From positions 1 to 38,337 of the forward strand of contig DJSQ01000217.1 in assembly GCA_002438075.1 (NCBI GenBank): a stretch of 38,337 nucleotides of DNA. The letters run 5' to 3'. This document shows, in pieces, positions 16,155 to 23,757 of the stretch; the stretch's first letter is position 1; each line of letters starts with the position of its first letter. The DNA is from Clostridiales bacterium UBA6330. Its GTDB lineage: Bacteria; Bacillota; Clostridia; Oscillospirales; CAG-272. The position numbers and the translations under genes were made by a program. Below the pieces are notes generated by a model. That model worked only from the letters and a program-made list of their open reading frames with translations, made no database searches and was not told the origin of the DNA.

Positions 16155-17089
16155 AGAAACGGATTTTGTCTGTCGGGGAGATTATTTGGGATGTCTATTC
16201 GGATAGGCGGGTCATCGGCGGAGCGCCGCTGAATTTTGCCGCCCATGCCGCGCGCTGTGGGGCGGAGAGTACCCTGCTGTCCGCAGTCGGAGCGGATGAA
16301 TTGGGCGATGAGGCAATTGAAGCGCTTACAGTCTTTGGCGTTGAAACCGAGCTGATTCAACGGAGCGAAAAACCGACAGGTCGGTGCCTCGTGTCCTTGA
16401 ACAAGGACGCGGTCCCGCAATATGAGCTGCTTCGGGATATGGCGTATGATGACCTTCGATTGACCCCGCAGGAAGCCGACCGCATCCGAGCGAAAGGGTT
16501 TGACACGCTCTATTTCGGGACCCTGATTCAACGAGCCCCGACATCCCGCAGGACGCTGTGGCAGATTGTGAACGGCAATCGGTTTGAGACGATTTTTTGC
16601 GATGTAAATCTTCGTAAGAATTGCTACGATAAGGAATCGGTGCTGTTTTGTCTGGAGCACGCAACAATTCTGAAGGTCAGCATGGAGGAGGAACCAACGC
16701 TTCGCGCATTCGGCTTGTATGCTCCCGCCGAGAATACGCCAAACGGCATTGCACGCGAGCTGTGCAGACGGTTTCGGAAGCTGAAGCTGGTTTTGATTAC
16801 GCTCGGCAAGGACGGAGCATATGCCTATGAGCCCGAGACAGAGCGGACGTGCCTACAGCCCGCAATCGGCAATTGCGTTGCTTCAACCGTCGGAGCGGGT
16901 GACAGCTTTTCCGCCGCATTTCTTACGGATTATCTTTCCGGAAAGGACCTGAATGCCTGCATGAGGAAAGCGGCAATCGTCAGCGGCTTTGTGGTGGCAC
17001 ATATGGAAGCGGTGCCGGAGTACGACATATCGACATTGTGTGATAATCGATTCAAAAACGATTCTCCGAATTGGTACGCTGAAGGTTGA
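16151..17089 (+). CDS. PfkB-family sugar kinase (fructokinase-like), copy 1
   Basis: The ATG at 16151 overlaps the preceding TGA. The 312-residue protein starts MKKRILSVGEIIWDVYSD and has VIGGAPLNFAAHAAR (21-35, sugar-binding Gly-Gly), CDVNLRKNCYD (~150-160) and the PfkB signature STVGAGDSFSAAFLTD (245-260; catalytic base Asp251). In this family fructokinases phosphorylate fructose with ATP. With GH32 at the head of the operon, phosphorylation of released fructose fits well. A paralogue at 31543 is highly similar over the first ~50 residues. The C-terminal 15 residues or so (DNRFKNDSPNWYAEG) extend beyond the paralogue. Last gene of operon C. Confidence 0.9.
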   Translation: MKKRILSVGEIIWDVYSDRRVIGGAPLNFAAHAARCGAESTLLSAVGADELGDEAIEALTVFGVETELIQRSEKPTGRCLVSLNKDAVPQYELLRDMAYDDLRLTPQEADRIRAKGFDTLYFGTLIQRAPTSRRTLWQIVNGNRFETIFCDVNLRKNCYDKESVLFCLEHATILKVSMEEEPTLRAFGLYAPAENTPNGIARELCRRFRKLKLVLITLGKDGAYAYEPETERTCLQPAIGNCVASTVGAGDSFSAAFLTDYLSGKDLNACMRKAAIVSGFVVAHMEAVPEYDISTLCDNRFKNDSPNWYAEG

Positions 17090-17189
17090 ATGGGTAGAAT
17101 GGCTCCATCGGAATATGGGAATGATTTCCTACGCGGATCAACGGAAATTTCTCGTGAGCAAACAGATTTCGGATTGTTTATATGACTCG

Positions 17190-17450
17190 GCATCCCTTTG
17201 GTGGCAGGCTTTGTTCCTGCCACCTTTTTGTATATGGGCTCCCGCTTTGCGCGTTCTATATTTGGTCCCATTCAAGATTCGGGTGGAGACGGCTCCAACC
17301 GAAAATCGCAGAGCTTCATCATCAACGCACCGCTCTTCTGTCGTTCCTCACAAGAATACAAAAATCCCGCCGCGCAATTGCACCGTCGGAATTGTGCGGT
17401 ATTGCCTTATAAAAATAAAATTCACGAAAATCACGCATGGAAAGGCTGAA
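17190..17450. repeat. Candidate dispersed intergenic repeat
   Basis: The gap 17090-17644 has no convincing gene. The part from the terminator to about 17450 reads, in one plus-strand frame, as ...RIQKSRRAIAPSELCGIAL and, on the minus strand, as ...YKKVAGTKPATKGMPSH. I recall very similar strings in many spurious hypothetical proteins from gut Clostridia, which would mean the same DNA recurs in many genomes. A smaller inverted repeat around CGCGCAATTGCACCG...CGGAATTGTGCGG (about 17375-17400) lies inside. The call rests on memory of those fragments and cannot be proved from one copy. Confidence 0.4.
17200..17229 (+). terminator. Strong rho-independent terminator at the end of operon C
   Basis: GGTGGCAGG (17200-17208), a 7-base loop, CCTGCCACC (17216-17224), then TTTTT. 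It lies 110 bases after the PfkB stop. Confidence 0.9.
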
Positions 17451-17511
17451 ATGTGATCGAATTGACGGGGCGAATCTAATGATTGACCCCGAAACAGGTA
17501 ATAATTAGTGG

Positions 17512-17540
17512 TTGCTTTTGTGGGTGAAAAATGATAGAAT
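17512..17540 (+). promoter_or_regulatory. Promoter of operon D
   Basis: TTGCTT (17512-17517), 17-base spacer, TAGAAT (17535-17540). The -35 is identical to that of the GH32 operon, suggesting both depend on similar activation. The leader to the ATG at 17645 is about 100 bases. Confidence 0.7.
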
Positions 17541-17644
17541 AGTTACGAAAAGAGATCGTTCCGTTGCACTGCCGACGGTGGGCTTTGGCATTGCTTTTTT
17601 GCCTTTGCGAAGCTACAGATAAAAGATAAGAAAAGGAGATCTTT

Positions 17645-19510
17645 ATGCAACCGAATCCGAGAAAGAAGTCCAAGGGACGTTGGGGGCTACGTGCCGTGCT
17701 GGTCTGCCTGATTGCGGCGCAGGTGTTGGCTGTCGGGTCCTGCGGCAGGAAAAACGACACCCCGCAGGAGACCTCGGGGGTAAGCGACATTACAGACGGT
17801 ACGGACAGGACACAGGAGGTCACCTCCGCGCCGAAGCCGCCGCGGGAGCCGGAGCAGATTCAGAATTTCGGGAAGATTGACTACACCGCGGGGGAGGGTC
17901 TGCTTTGGAACGGGATTCGGCTGCCCGAGGAATGGCCGCCGCGTGATGTTGACCCGATGCGGGAGAGTGCGCCGGATATTCCGTATCTGATTCCGACTGC
18001 GGAGGGCGGCACGAAGCCCGACGTGATTGACATTACGGTTGGCAGACAGCTGTTTGTCGATTCGTTCCTGATTGCGTCCACCGATTTGAAAACCGTTTAC
18101 CATCATGCACAGAAATACGAGGGCAATCCCGTGCTGAAGCCGGGGACGCTGGAGGAAATCAGCGGGAGCTGGGGCGTTGGATGCTCCTCGGGCGGAATCT
18201 GGTACGATATGCAGGACGGGATTTACAAGATGTGGTACGATGTTCCGTTCAACCGAATGCTGGGATATGCGGAAAGCGAGGACGGAATTCATTGGAAACG
18301 GGTCAAGGTGGATGAGAGCGGCACCAATATTGTGCTGGGGGAAGCGCTGAAAAACGGGACCTGCTCGGTGCTGATTGACTATTTCTGTGACCCGTCGGAG
18401 AAATACAAGATGCTGGTGCACAGTCTGAACAACGAGGTGACCGACACCGAGGGCTACGAAACGATTTCGGGCGGGATTGATGACCACAGCTATGCCTCCA
18501 CGCTCTATGTTTCCGCCGATGGGATTCACTGGGCGCAAAAGGGCGGTGTTTCCAAAAGCCTTTCGGGAGACATGACCACCGCCTATTTCGACGCCTTCCG
18601 CGGGAAGTGGATTAACAGTCTGCGCACCTATGCCATGACGAAAACCAAGGGCACCCTTTTCAAGGGGCGGGTGCGGTATTACGCCGAGCACGACAGCTTT
18701 GAGGACCTGCTGAACTGGCGGCAGGAGGATGCGGTGTTCTGGATGAAATGCGACAATCTCGACCCGATCGATGCGGGCTCGGGAAAAATTCCGCAGGTTT
18801 ACAACTTCAATGCGATTGCCTATGAAAGTCTGATGCTGGGGACCTTTACCATCTGGCGGGGACCCGAGAACAACGTGATTGAAAAGACCGGAAATCCAAA
18901 AAAGAATGAGCTGCTGATGTCCTACAGTCGGGATGGATTTTGGTTTGACCGCCCCGATCGGACCGCCTTTATCGGGGTTGGTGCGGACGGCGATTTCGAC
19001 AAGGGGTATCTGTTTGCATCGGTGGGAAGCATCATAGTTCATGACGACCTGCTTTACATCTATTACAGCGGCTTCAGCGGCTACAACGGGACCACAAAGA
19101 ATGCGCACGGCAATCAGGCAATCGGGCTTGCCACCATCCGTCGGGATGGATTTGCCTCGCTGGACGGGAGCGGAAGCGTGACAACGGGAAAGCTGACCGT
19201 GAACGGAGACAAGAAATATCTGTTTGTCAATATCGATGCGCCCGAGCAATCCTTCCGCGCCGAAATTCTGGATGAGAACGGGCAGGTGATGGAGGGGTAC
19301 TCGATGGCGGACTGCATTGCGGTTGGCGGGGATGACACCTGCCTGCAACTGACGTGGAGAAATGGGAAGGACCTCTCCTGCCTGAATGGAAAAGTCTTTT
19401 CGATTCGCTTCTCCATGGAGGGGAACGGTTCGTTCTATTCCTTCTGGCTCAGCGACAGCCTGCGCGGAGAATCCGGCGGTGCGGTTGCGGCAGGCTATGC
19501 GGGAAAATGA
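17645..19510 (+). CDS. Lipoprotein of the five-bladed-propeller glycosidase type (GH32/GH43-like), copy 1
   Basis: AAAAGGAGATCTTT precedes the start. A signal peptide ends VLAVGSC (Cys33), then a Thr/Pro/Glu linker. The 621-residue protein has the recognisable start NGIRLPEEWPPRDVDPM, then ITVGRQLFVDSFLI (~133-146), GNPVLKPG (~164-171), SSGGIWYDMQDGIYKMWYD, GYAESEDGIHW and repeated YVSADGIHW or SYSRDGFWF strands. This is the pattern of five-bladed beta-propeller glycosidases and of similar, mostly uncharacterised proteins with an LFVDDFLI motif. The classic GH32 WxNDPNG motif is absent, so the catalytic residues and sugar are unknown. It is followed 12 bases later by a cytoplasmic version. 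Confidence 0.75.
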   Translation: MQPNPRKKSKGRWGLRAVLVCLIAAQVLAVGSCGRKNDTPQETSGVSDITDGTDRTQEVTSAPKPPREPEQIQNFGKIDYTAGEGLLWNGIRLPEEWPPRDVDPMRESAPDIPYLIPTAEGGTKPDVIDITVGRQLFVDSFLIASTDLKTVYHHAQKYEGNPVLKPGTLEEISGSWGVGCSSGGIWYDMQDGIYKMWYDVPFNRMLGYAESEDGIHWKRVKVDESGTNIVLGEALKNGTCSVLIDYFCDPSEKYKMLVHSLNNEVTDTEGYETISGGIDDHSYASTLYVSADGIHWAQKGGVSKSLSGDMTTAYFDAFRGKWINSLRTYAMTKTKGTLFKGRVRYYAEHDSFEDLLNWRQEDAVFWMKCDNLDPIDAGSGKIPQVYNFNAIAYESLMLGTFTIWRGPENNVIEKTGNPKKNELLMSYSRDGFWFDRPDRTAFIGVGADGDFDKGYLFASVGSIIVHDDLLYIYYSGFSGYNGTTKNAHGNQAIGLATIRRDGFASLDGSGSVTTGKLTVNGDKKYLFVNIDAPEQSFRAEILDENGQVMEGYSMADCIAVGGDDTCLQLTWRNGKDLSCLNGKVFSIRFSMEGNGSFYSFWLSDSLRGESGGAVAAGYAGK

Positions 19511-19522
19511 GGAGTGTTGACG

Positions 19523-21157
19523 ATGAGCAAGGAAACGATTTTGTATAACGGGATTCGGCAGTCGGCGGATTGGCCGCCGCATGACGTGGACCCGATGTCC
19601 GATGAGGCGGTTACACCGCCCTACCTGCTGGATGCCGCCGAGGGCGGCTGTCGACCCGAGGTGATTGACATAACGGTTGGACGCCAGCTGTTTGTGGATG
19701 ATTTTCTCATCCGCGAGACCGATTTGCATCGGGTTTGCCATCGGGCAGTGCCGTATGCGGGAAATCCGGTGCTCCGCGCGGAAGCCCCGGAGGAGACCGA
19801 CCCAAACGGCAATGTGGGAACCTCTGCGGGCGGGGTCTGGTATGATGAGACCGAAAAGAAGTTTCGGATGTGGTACGACGTGCGCTTCAATCCGCTCCTC
19901 GGCTATGCGGAGAGTACGGACGGCATTCATTGGCAGCGGATTCCCGTGGACGAAAGCGGGAGCAACATTGTGATGGGGGCGGATGTGAAAAACGGCACCT
20001 GCTCGGTCTTTCCCGACCCCGATGCCGTGCCCGAGGAGCGCTACAAGATGTTCCTGCACAGCATGAACCGTCATCAGAGCACGCTGGATTACCCCTACTA
20101 CCTGCCTCGGGATTCGCATGACGAAAACAACTATGCCTCGGCATTATATGTCTCTGCCGACGGCTTGCACTGGCGGCAGAAGGGCGCGCTTTCCCGCGGG
20201 CTGTGCGGGGACATGACCACGGTTTATTACGATGCCCTCCGAAAGAAATGGGTCAACAGCATTCGGACCTATGCCCGAACGCGGTATGGGGAGACGGTAT
20301 TCAACGGCAGGGTGCGGTACTATGACGAGCACGATCGGTTTGAGGACCTCCTGAACTGGAGCCCGAATGCACCCTTCTGGCTCAAATGCGATCGGCTGGA
20401 CCCGATTGACCCCGAGGCGGGGGTACCGCCGCAGATGTATAATTTTGACGCAATTGCCTATGAAAGCCTTCTCGTGGGAATGTTCCAGATCTGGCGCGGT
20501 CCCGAAAACTATGTGATTGAAAGGACGGGAAAGCCCAAAATCACCGAGTTGATTGCCGCCTACAGCCGCGACGGGTTCCACTTTTCCAGACCCGACCGTC
20601 GTGCCATCATTCCCGCGTCCCGCACCGAGGGGGCATGGGACCGCGGCTATATCCACTGTGCCAACGGCGGCTTGATTGTGCGGCGGGATCGGATTGACAT
20701 TTATTACAGCGGCTTTTCGGGCGTTACAAGGGATGGTCGGCAATCGGCGCACGCGGGGGAAAGCATCGGCTTTGCCAGCCTGCGTCGGGACGGCTTCGTC
20801 TCCATGGAGGGGGCGGGATGCCTTGTCACACGTCCCATGACGGTGCACAAAGCATCGGAGCATCTGTTTGTCAATGCGGAATGTCCGAAGGATGCCCTTC
20901 GCGTCGAGCTTCTGGACGCTGCGGGCAGGGTGATTCCCGAATACAGCATGGAGGACTGCATTCCGACGGGCGGAGATTCCACCATGACAGAAATCCGCTG
21001 GCGACACGGGAGGGGAACCGACTTTTTGCGGGATCGGGTCTTTTCCGTTCGGTTTTCCCTGCGGGATGCGGGGAAGCTGTGGTCGTTCTGGTTCAGCGGA
21101 GACGAGCACGGCGAATCGGGTGGTATTCTCGGCGCGGGATATGTAGCTGCGCCGTGA
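19523..21157 (+). CDS. Cytoplasmic propeller glycosidase-like protein, copy 2
   Basis: ATG 19523 is chosen because GGAG at 19511 is 8 bases upstream; a GTG at 19514 is too close. The product (544 residues) has no signal peptide and begins MSKETILYNGIRQSADWPPH. It matches copy 1 along its length: ITVGRQLFVDDFLIRETDL, GYAESTDGIHW, YVSADGLHW, NSIRTYAR, AIAYESLLVGMFQIWRGPEN, IYYSGFSG, and a C-terminal beta-sandwich with LRVELLDAAGRVIPEYSMEDC. The duplication separates an outside and an inside enzyme. Conserved Asp and Glu residues shared by both copies (for instance YDEHD and RGPEN) are the first places to look for catalytic residues. Confidence 0.75.
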   Translation: MSKETILYNGIRQSADWPPHDVDPMSDEAVTPPYLLDAAEGGCRPEVIDITVGRQLFVDDFLIRETDLHRVCHRAVPYAGNPVLRAEAPEETDPNGNVGTSAGGVWYDETEKKFRMWYDVRFNPLLGYAESTDGIHWQRIPVDESGSNIVMGADVKNGTCSVFPDPDAVPEERYKMFLHSMNRHQSTLDYPYYLPRDSHDENNYASALYVSADGLHWRQKGALSRGLCGDMTTVYYDALRKKWVNSIRTYARTRYGETVFNGRVRYYDEHDRFEDLLNWSPNAPFWLKCDRLDPIDPEAGVPPQMYNFDAIAYESLLVGMFQIWRGPENYVIERTGKPKITELIAAYSRDGFHFSRPDRRAIIPASRTEGAWDRGYIHCANGGLIVRRDRIDIYYSGFSGVTRDGRQSAHAGESIGFASLRRDGFVSMEGAGCLVTRPMTVHKASEHLFVNAECPKDALRVELLDAAGRVIPEYSMEDCIPTGGDSTMTEIRWRHGRGTDFLRDRVFSVRFSLRDAGKLWSFWFSGDEHGESGGILGAGYVAAP

Positions 21158-21185
21158 TATAAAAATAAAAAAGGAGAAAAAGAAC

Positions 21186-23558
21186 ATGAAACGAACAGCA
21201 TCCCTCGCAATCCTCTTGGCATTGGTAGTATCCTGTCTGACCGGCTTTTGGGCAGCGGCAGAGCCCGCTCAAACGGCTGAATCGGATGACCTCAATCGGC
21301 ACCTGATTTCCCACTGGGACTTTGCGGGTACCGACCCGCTTGCCGACAAAGCACCCGCAGGCACAACCTCCGACACCGTGGAAATCAAGGGCTCATCGGT
21401 GGTGACACGGAGTGGCACCCTGTACATCCCCGACTATGTTCAAGGCGACACGGTGCAGTATGTCTCGATTGCGGATTCTCCCGACCTGCTCAGAAGCGCC
21501 GAGGACCGCACCTTCTTCATCGTTTTCAAGACCGATAAGACCTTTACCACCGAAAAAAGCGATTCGATGGAGCTGGCAAGCCAGAACGGTGCACTGCGGT
21601 TGGGCGTTCAAAACAGTGGGGCACCCTTTATCAGCACCAATCCGCACGCAATGGGTGAGAACCGTGCCGACACATCCGGCATGACCTGCCCCGCAAATAC
21701 ATGGATTACACTGGCGGTGGCTTATGAAAAGCGCGAGGGTGGCGCAACGGTCAGCACCTTCTTCCGTGCGGGAGACGGTGACTGGGTTGCAACCTCCGGA
21801 GCCTTTTCGGATGCCACCCAGACCTGGCAGGAGGACAACAGCGATGCAGGCAAGCAGGACGGCAATGCGCTGAACATCGGCAGAAACGTCATCAAGTCCT
21901 ACAAAACCACATGGGGCGGCAATCTGACCATTGATGACATCCGAATTTACGACAAGGCGCTCTCGGGCGCGGAGGTGGAAACGCTGAATCACGAATCCGC
22001 AGACGGACATCTGATTTCGCATTGGAATTTTGCGGGAAGCGATGCGCTTGCCGACAAAGCGGAGGGCGGAAGCACCGTGGATTCCATGCAGCTGTTCGGT
22101 GCCGCCTCGGTTCGGGACGGAATGCTCCTGATTCCCGACAGCGTGAACGGGAACACGGTCAATTATGCGCAGATTGCGGATTCTGCGGATTCCTTCCGTT
22201 CTGCCGACAGTCGGACGCTTTTCATCCGCTTCAAGTCGGATAAGACCTACCAAAACACCGACCGTATGGAGCTGATCAGCCAGAACGGTGCGCTTCGCGT
22301 CGGGGTCAAGACCGACGGAGGTCTGTTCGCCGGCACCAACCCGCACGCGATGGGGGAAAACACCGCAGATGTTTCCGGTATGACCTATGCACCGAACCGC
22401 TGGATTACGCTGGCGATTGCCTATGATAAGTCGCCTTCGGTTGCGGGACAGTTCCACGTTGCGGTCTATTTCCAAATCGGGGATGACGCATGGGTGGAGA
22501 CGATGAAAACCCTGACCGATGCCACCCAGACTTGGCTGGAGGACAACAGCGATGCGGGAAAGCAGGACGGCAATGCGCTGAATATCGGCAGAAACGTCAT
22601 CAGCGGCTTTGCAACGGCATGGGGCGGCAATCTGACGATTGACGATTTGCGGATTTACGACACGGCACTATCGCTGAATCAAGTGCGGGACATTACGGTG
22701 ACGAACCCGACCGCGGATATTACGTCGGCGGGACACAGCCTGACGCTGGACGGCGGGATTGGGGTCAACTTCTATCTGACCTTTGCGGGGCGTTACCTGT
22801 TCGCTTCTCCGCTTCGGGTCACGGTTCGGAACGGCGAGCGGCTTCTGACCGATGAAACGGTCACGCTGACCGATGCGGAGCCCTCCGAACAGATTTCCGA
22901 TGCGTATCGGTTCACCGCGGCAATTGCCGCCAAGGAAATGACGGACACCCTGACGCTGACCGTTAGCAACGCCTCCGAAAAGGTGCTGTATACCGAGACC
23001 TACTCCGCAAAAGCATATGCCGATACCATGCTGGCGGATGCGGAGGCTTATTCCGCCGAAACGGTTGCGCTGGTCAAGGCAATGCTGTGCTACGGCGGGG
23101 AAGCCCAGCGGTATTTTGGGTATCAGACCGACCGCTTGGCAGATGAGGGGCTGGCGCTCACCCTGCCCGAGCTGCCGGATGCGGCGGATTGGCAAAGCGA
23201 GACGGAGGGGAGCCTCTCCTGCGTTGCCTCGGTCAGTGCGACGCTGAAGCTGGACAGCCGACTTCGGATTGTTTTCCGCGTTGCGCTTGCGGATGAAGCG
23301 ACCGATGCGGAGCTTACCTGCACCGGCGGGGACGTGGTGCGGGACGGCAGAATTCTGACCGTGACCACCGATGAAATTCTGCCGACCGAATACGGTACGG
23401 CAAAAACGCTGACGCTGACCGACGGCACCGACACGCTGACGGTTCGGTATTCGCCGATGACGTATCTGACCCATCAGAAGGACAACGCAAGGGTGGAAGC
23501 GCTTGCAAAGGCACTGTATGCTTACCGTCTTGCCGCCGAGGGCTATGCGGCGGAGTAA
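21186..23558 (+). CDS. Secreted protein with two near-identical LamG domains and a C-terminal surface domain
   Basis: AAAAAAGGAGAAAAAG precedes the start; the signal peptide is MKRTASLAILLALVVSC with likely cleavage after WAAAEP (a lipobox-like VVSC is too early to be certain). Residues ~38-265 and ~270-500 are tandem LamG jelly rolls, each opening HLISHWDFAG or HLISHWNFAG and closing DDIRIYDKALS or DDLRIYDTALS. The DNA of the two repeats is also very alike (around 21831-21965 and 22535-22675), so the duplication is recent or homogenised. The C-terminal ~505-790 has GHSLTLDGGIGVNFYLTF and ALVKAMLCYGGEAQRYFGY, a domain I recall at the ends of many Clostridia secreted carbohydrate proteins; its role is unknown. 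Likely a glycan-binding protein. Confidence 0.78.
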   Translation: MKRTASLAILLALVVSCLTGFWAAAEPAQTAESDDLNRHLISHWDFAGTDPLADKAPAGTTSDTVEIKGSSVVTRSGTLYIPDYVQGDTVQYVSIADSPDLLRSAEDRTFFIVFKTDKTFTTEKSDSMELASQNGALRLGVQNSGAPFISTNPHAMGENRADTSGMTCPANTWITLAVAYEKREGGATVSTFFRAGDGDWVATSGAFSDATQTWQEDNSDAGKQDGNALNIGRNVIKSYKTTWGGNLTIDDIRIYDKALSGAEVETLNHESADGHLISHWNFAGSDALADKAEGGSTVDSMQLFGAASVRDGMLLIPDSVNGNTVNYAQIADSADSFRSADSRTLFIRFKSDKTYQNTDRMELISQNGALRVGVKTDGGLFAGTNPHAMGENTADVSGMTYAPNRWITLAIAYDKSPSVAGQFHVAVYFQIGDDAWVETMKTLTDATQTWLEDNSDAGKQDGNALNIGRNVISGFATAWGGNLTIDDLRIYDTALSLNQVRDITVTNPTADITSAGHSLTLDGGIGVNFYLTFAGRYLFASPLRVTVRNGERLLTDETVTLTDAEPSEQISDAYRFTAAIAAKEMTDTLTLTVSNASEKVLYTETYSAKAYADTMLADAEAYSAETVALVKAMLCYGGEAQRYFGYQTDRLADEGLALTLPELPDAADWQSETEGSLSCVASVSATLKLDSRLRIVFRVALADEATDAELTCTGGDVVRDGRILTVTTDEILPTEYGTAKTLTLTDGTDTLTVRYSPMTYLTHQKDNARVEALAKALYAYRLAAEGYAAE

Positions 23559-23569
23559 AGGAGGAGAAT

Positions 23570-23680
23570 ATGAAAAAGGAATACCGTACCGCACAGATGT
23601 GCGTAATCCCGACCGACGAAGCGGACCTGCTTCGCACCTCGGACGGCAATGTGATGGAGGACTGGGATTCGATTCTTTGA
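23570..23680 (+). CDS. 36-residue peptide, copy 2 (MKKxYxTA family)
   Basis: ATG 23570 follows TAAAGGAGGAGAAT, an excellent ribosome binding site 11 bases after the LamG stop. The frame gives MKKEYRTAQMCVIPTDEADL and ends VMEDWDSIL before TGA at 23680. It shares layout and about a third of its positions with the peptide at 5273: MKK-x-Y-x-TA, a short hydrophobic patch, T-x-x-x-D-x-L, a Ser/Asp/Gly segment and a Met-Asp/Glu end. No signal peptide. Two hairpins follow it. Its place, LamG then peptide then solute-binding gene, echoes the first, which also adjoins a LamG gene. Confidence 0.7.
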   Translation: MKKEYRTAQMCVIPTDEADLLRTSDGNVMEDWDSIL

Positions 23681-23727
23681 TTCGGTCCTGCCGAACGGAA
23701 TCGCTTGGGGCTTATCAGAGCCCCAAG
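23681..23727 (+). terminator. Double hairpin between peptide 2 and the solute-binding gene
   Basis: A small stem TTCGG/CCGAA (23681-23695) is followed by a perfect 9-base stem CTTGGGGCT (23704-23712), loop TATCAG, AGCCCCAAG (23719-23727). There is no T-run. It could be a partial terminator or a stabiliser that sets different mRNA levels for the genes before and after it. Confidence 0.5.
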
Positions 23728-23757
23728 CTCTGAATTTACAACCGAAAGGAAATACCA

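Noticed and set aside
16989..17456. Protein-coding gene in the 17090-17644 gap
   Set aside because: Frames there start inside the kinase gene or lack a ribosome binding site and cross the strong terminator at 17200; the peptide strings look like those of a non-coding repeat.
17687..20119. Very long open frame (about 810 codons) on the minus strand opposite the propeller genes
   Set aside because: It mirrors the codon pattern of the real plus-strand genes in GC-rich DNA, has Arg- and Pro-rich composition, no ribosome binding site and no recognisable domain. The same applies to the minus-strand frame at 5455-7656.
21831..22675. Repeats within the LamG gene as a CRISPR-like array
   Set aside because: Only two copies, coding and domain-sized; this is a protein domain duplication.
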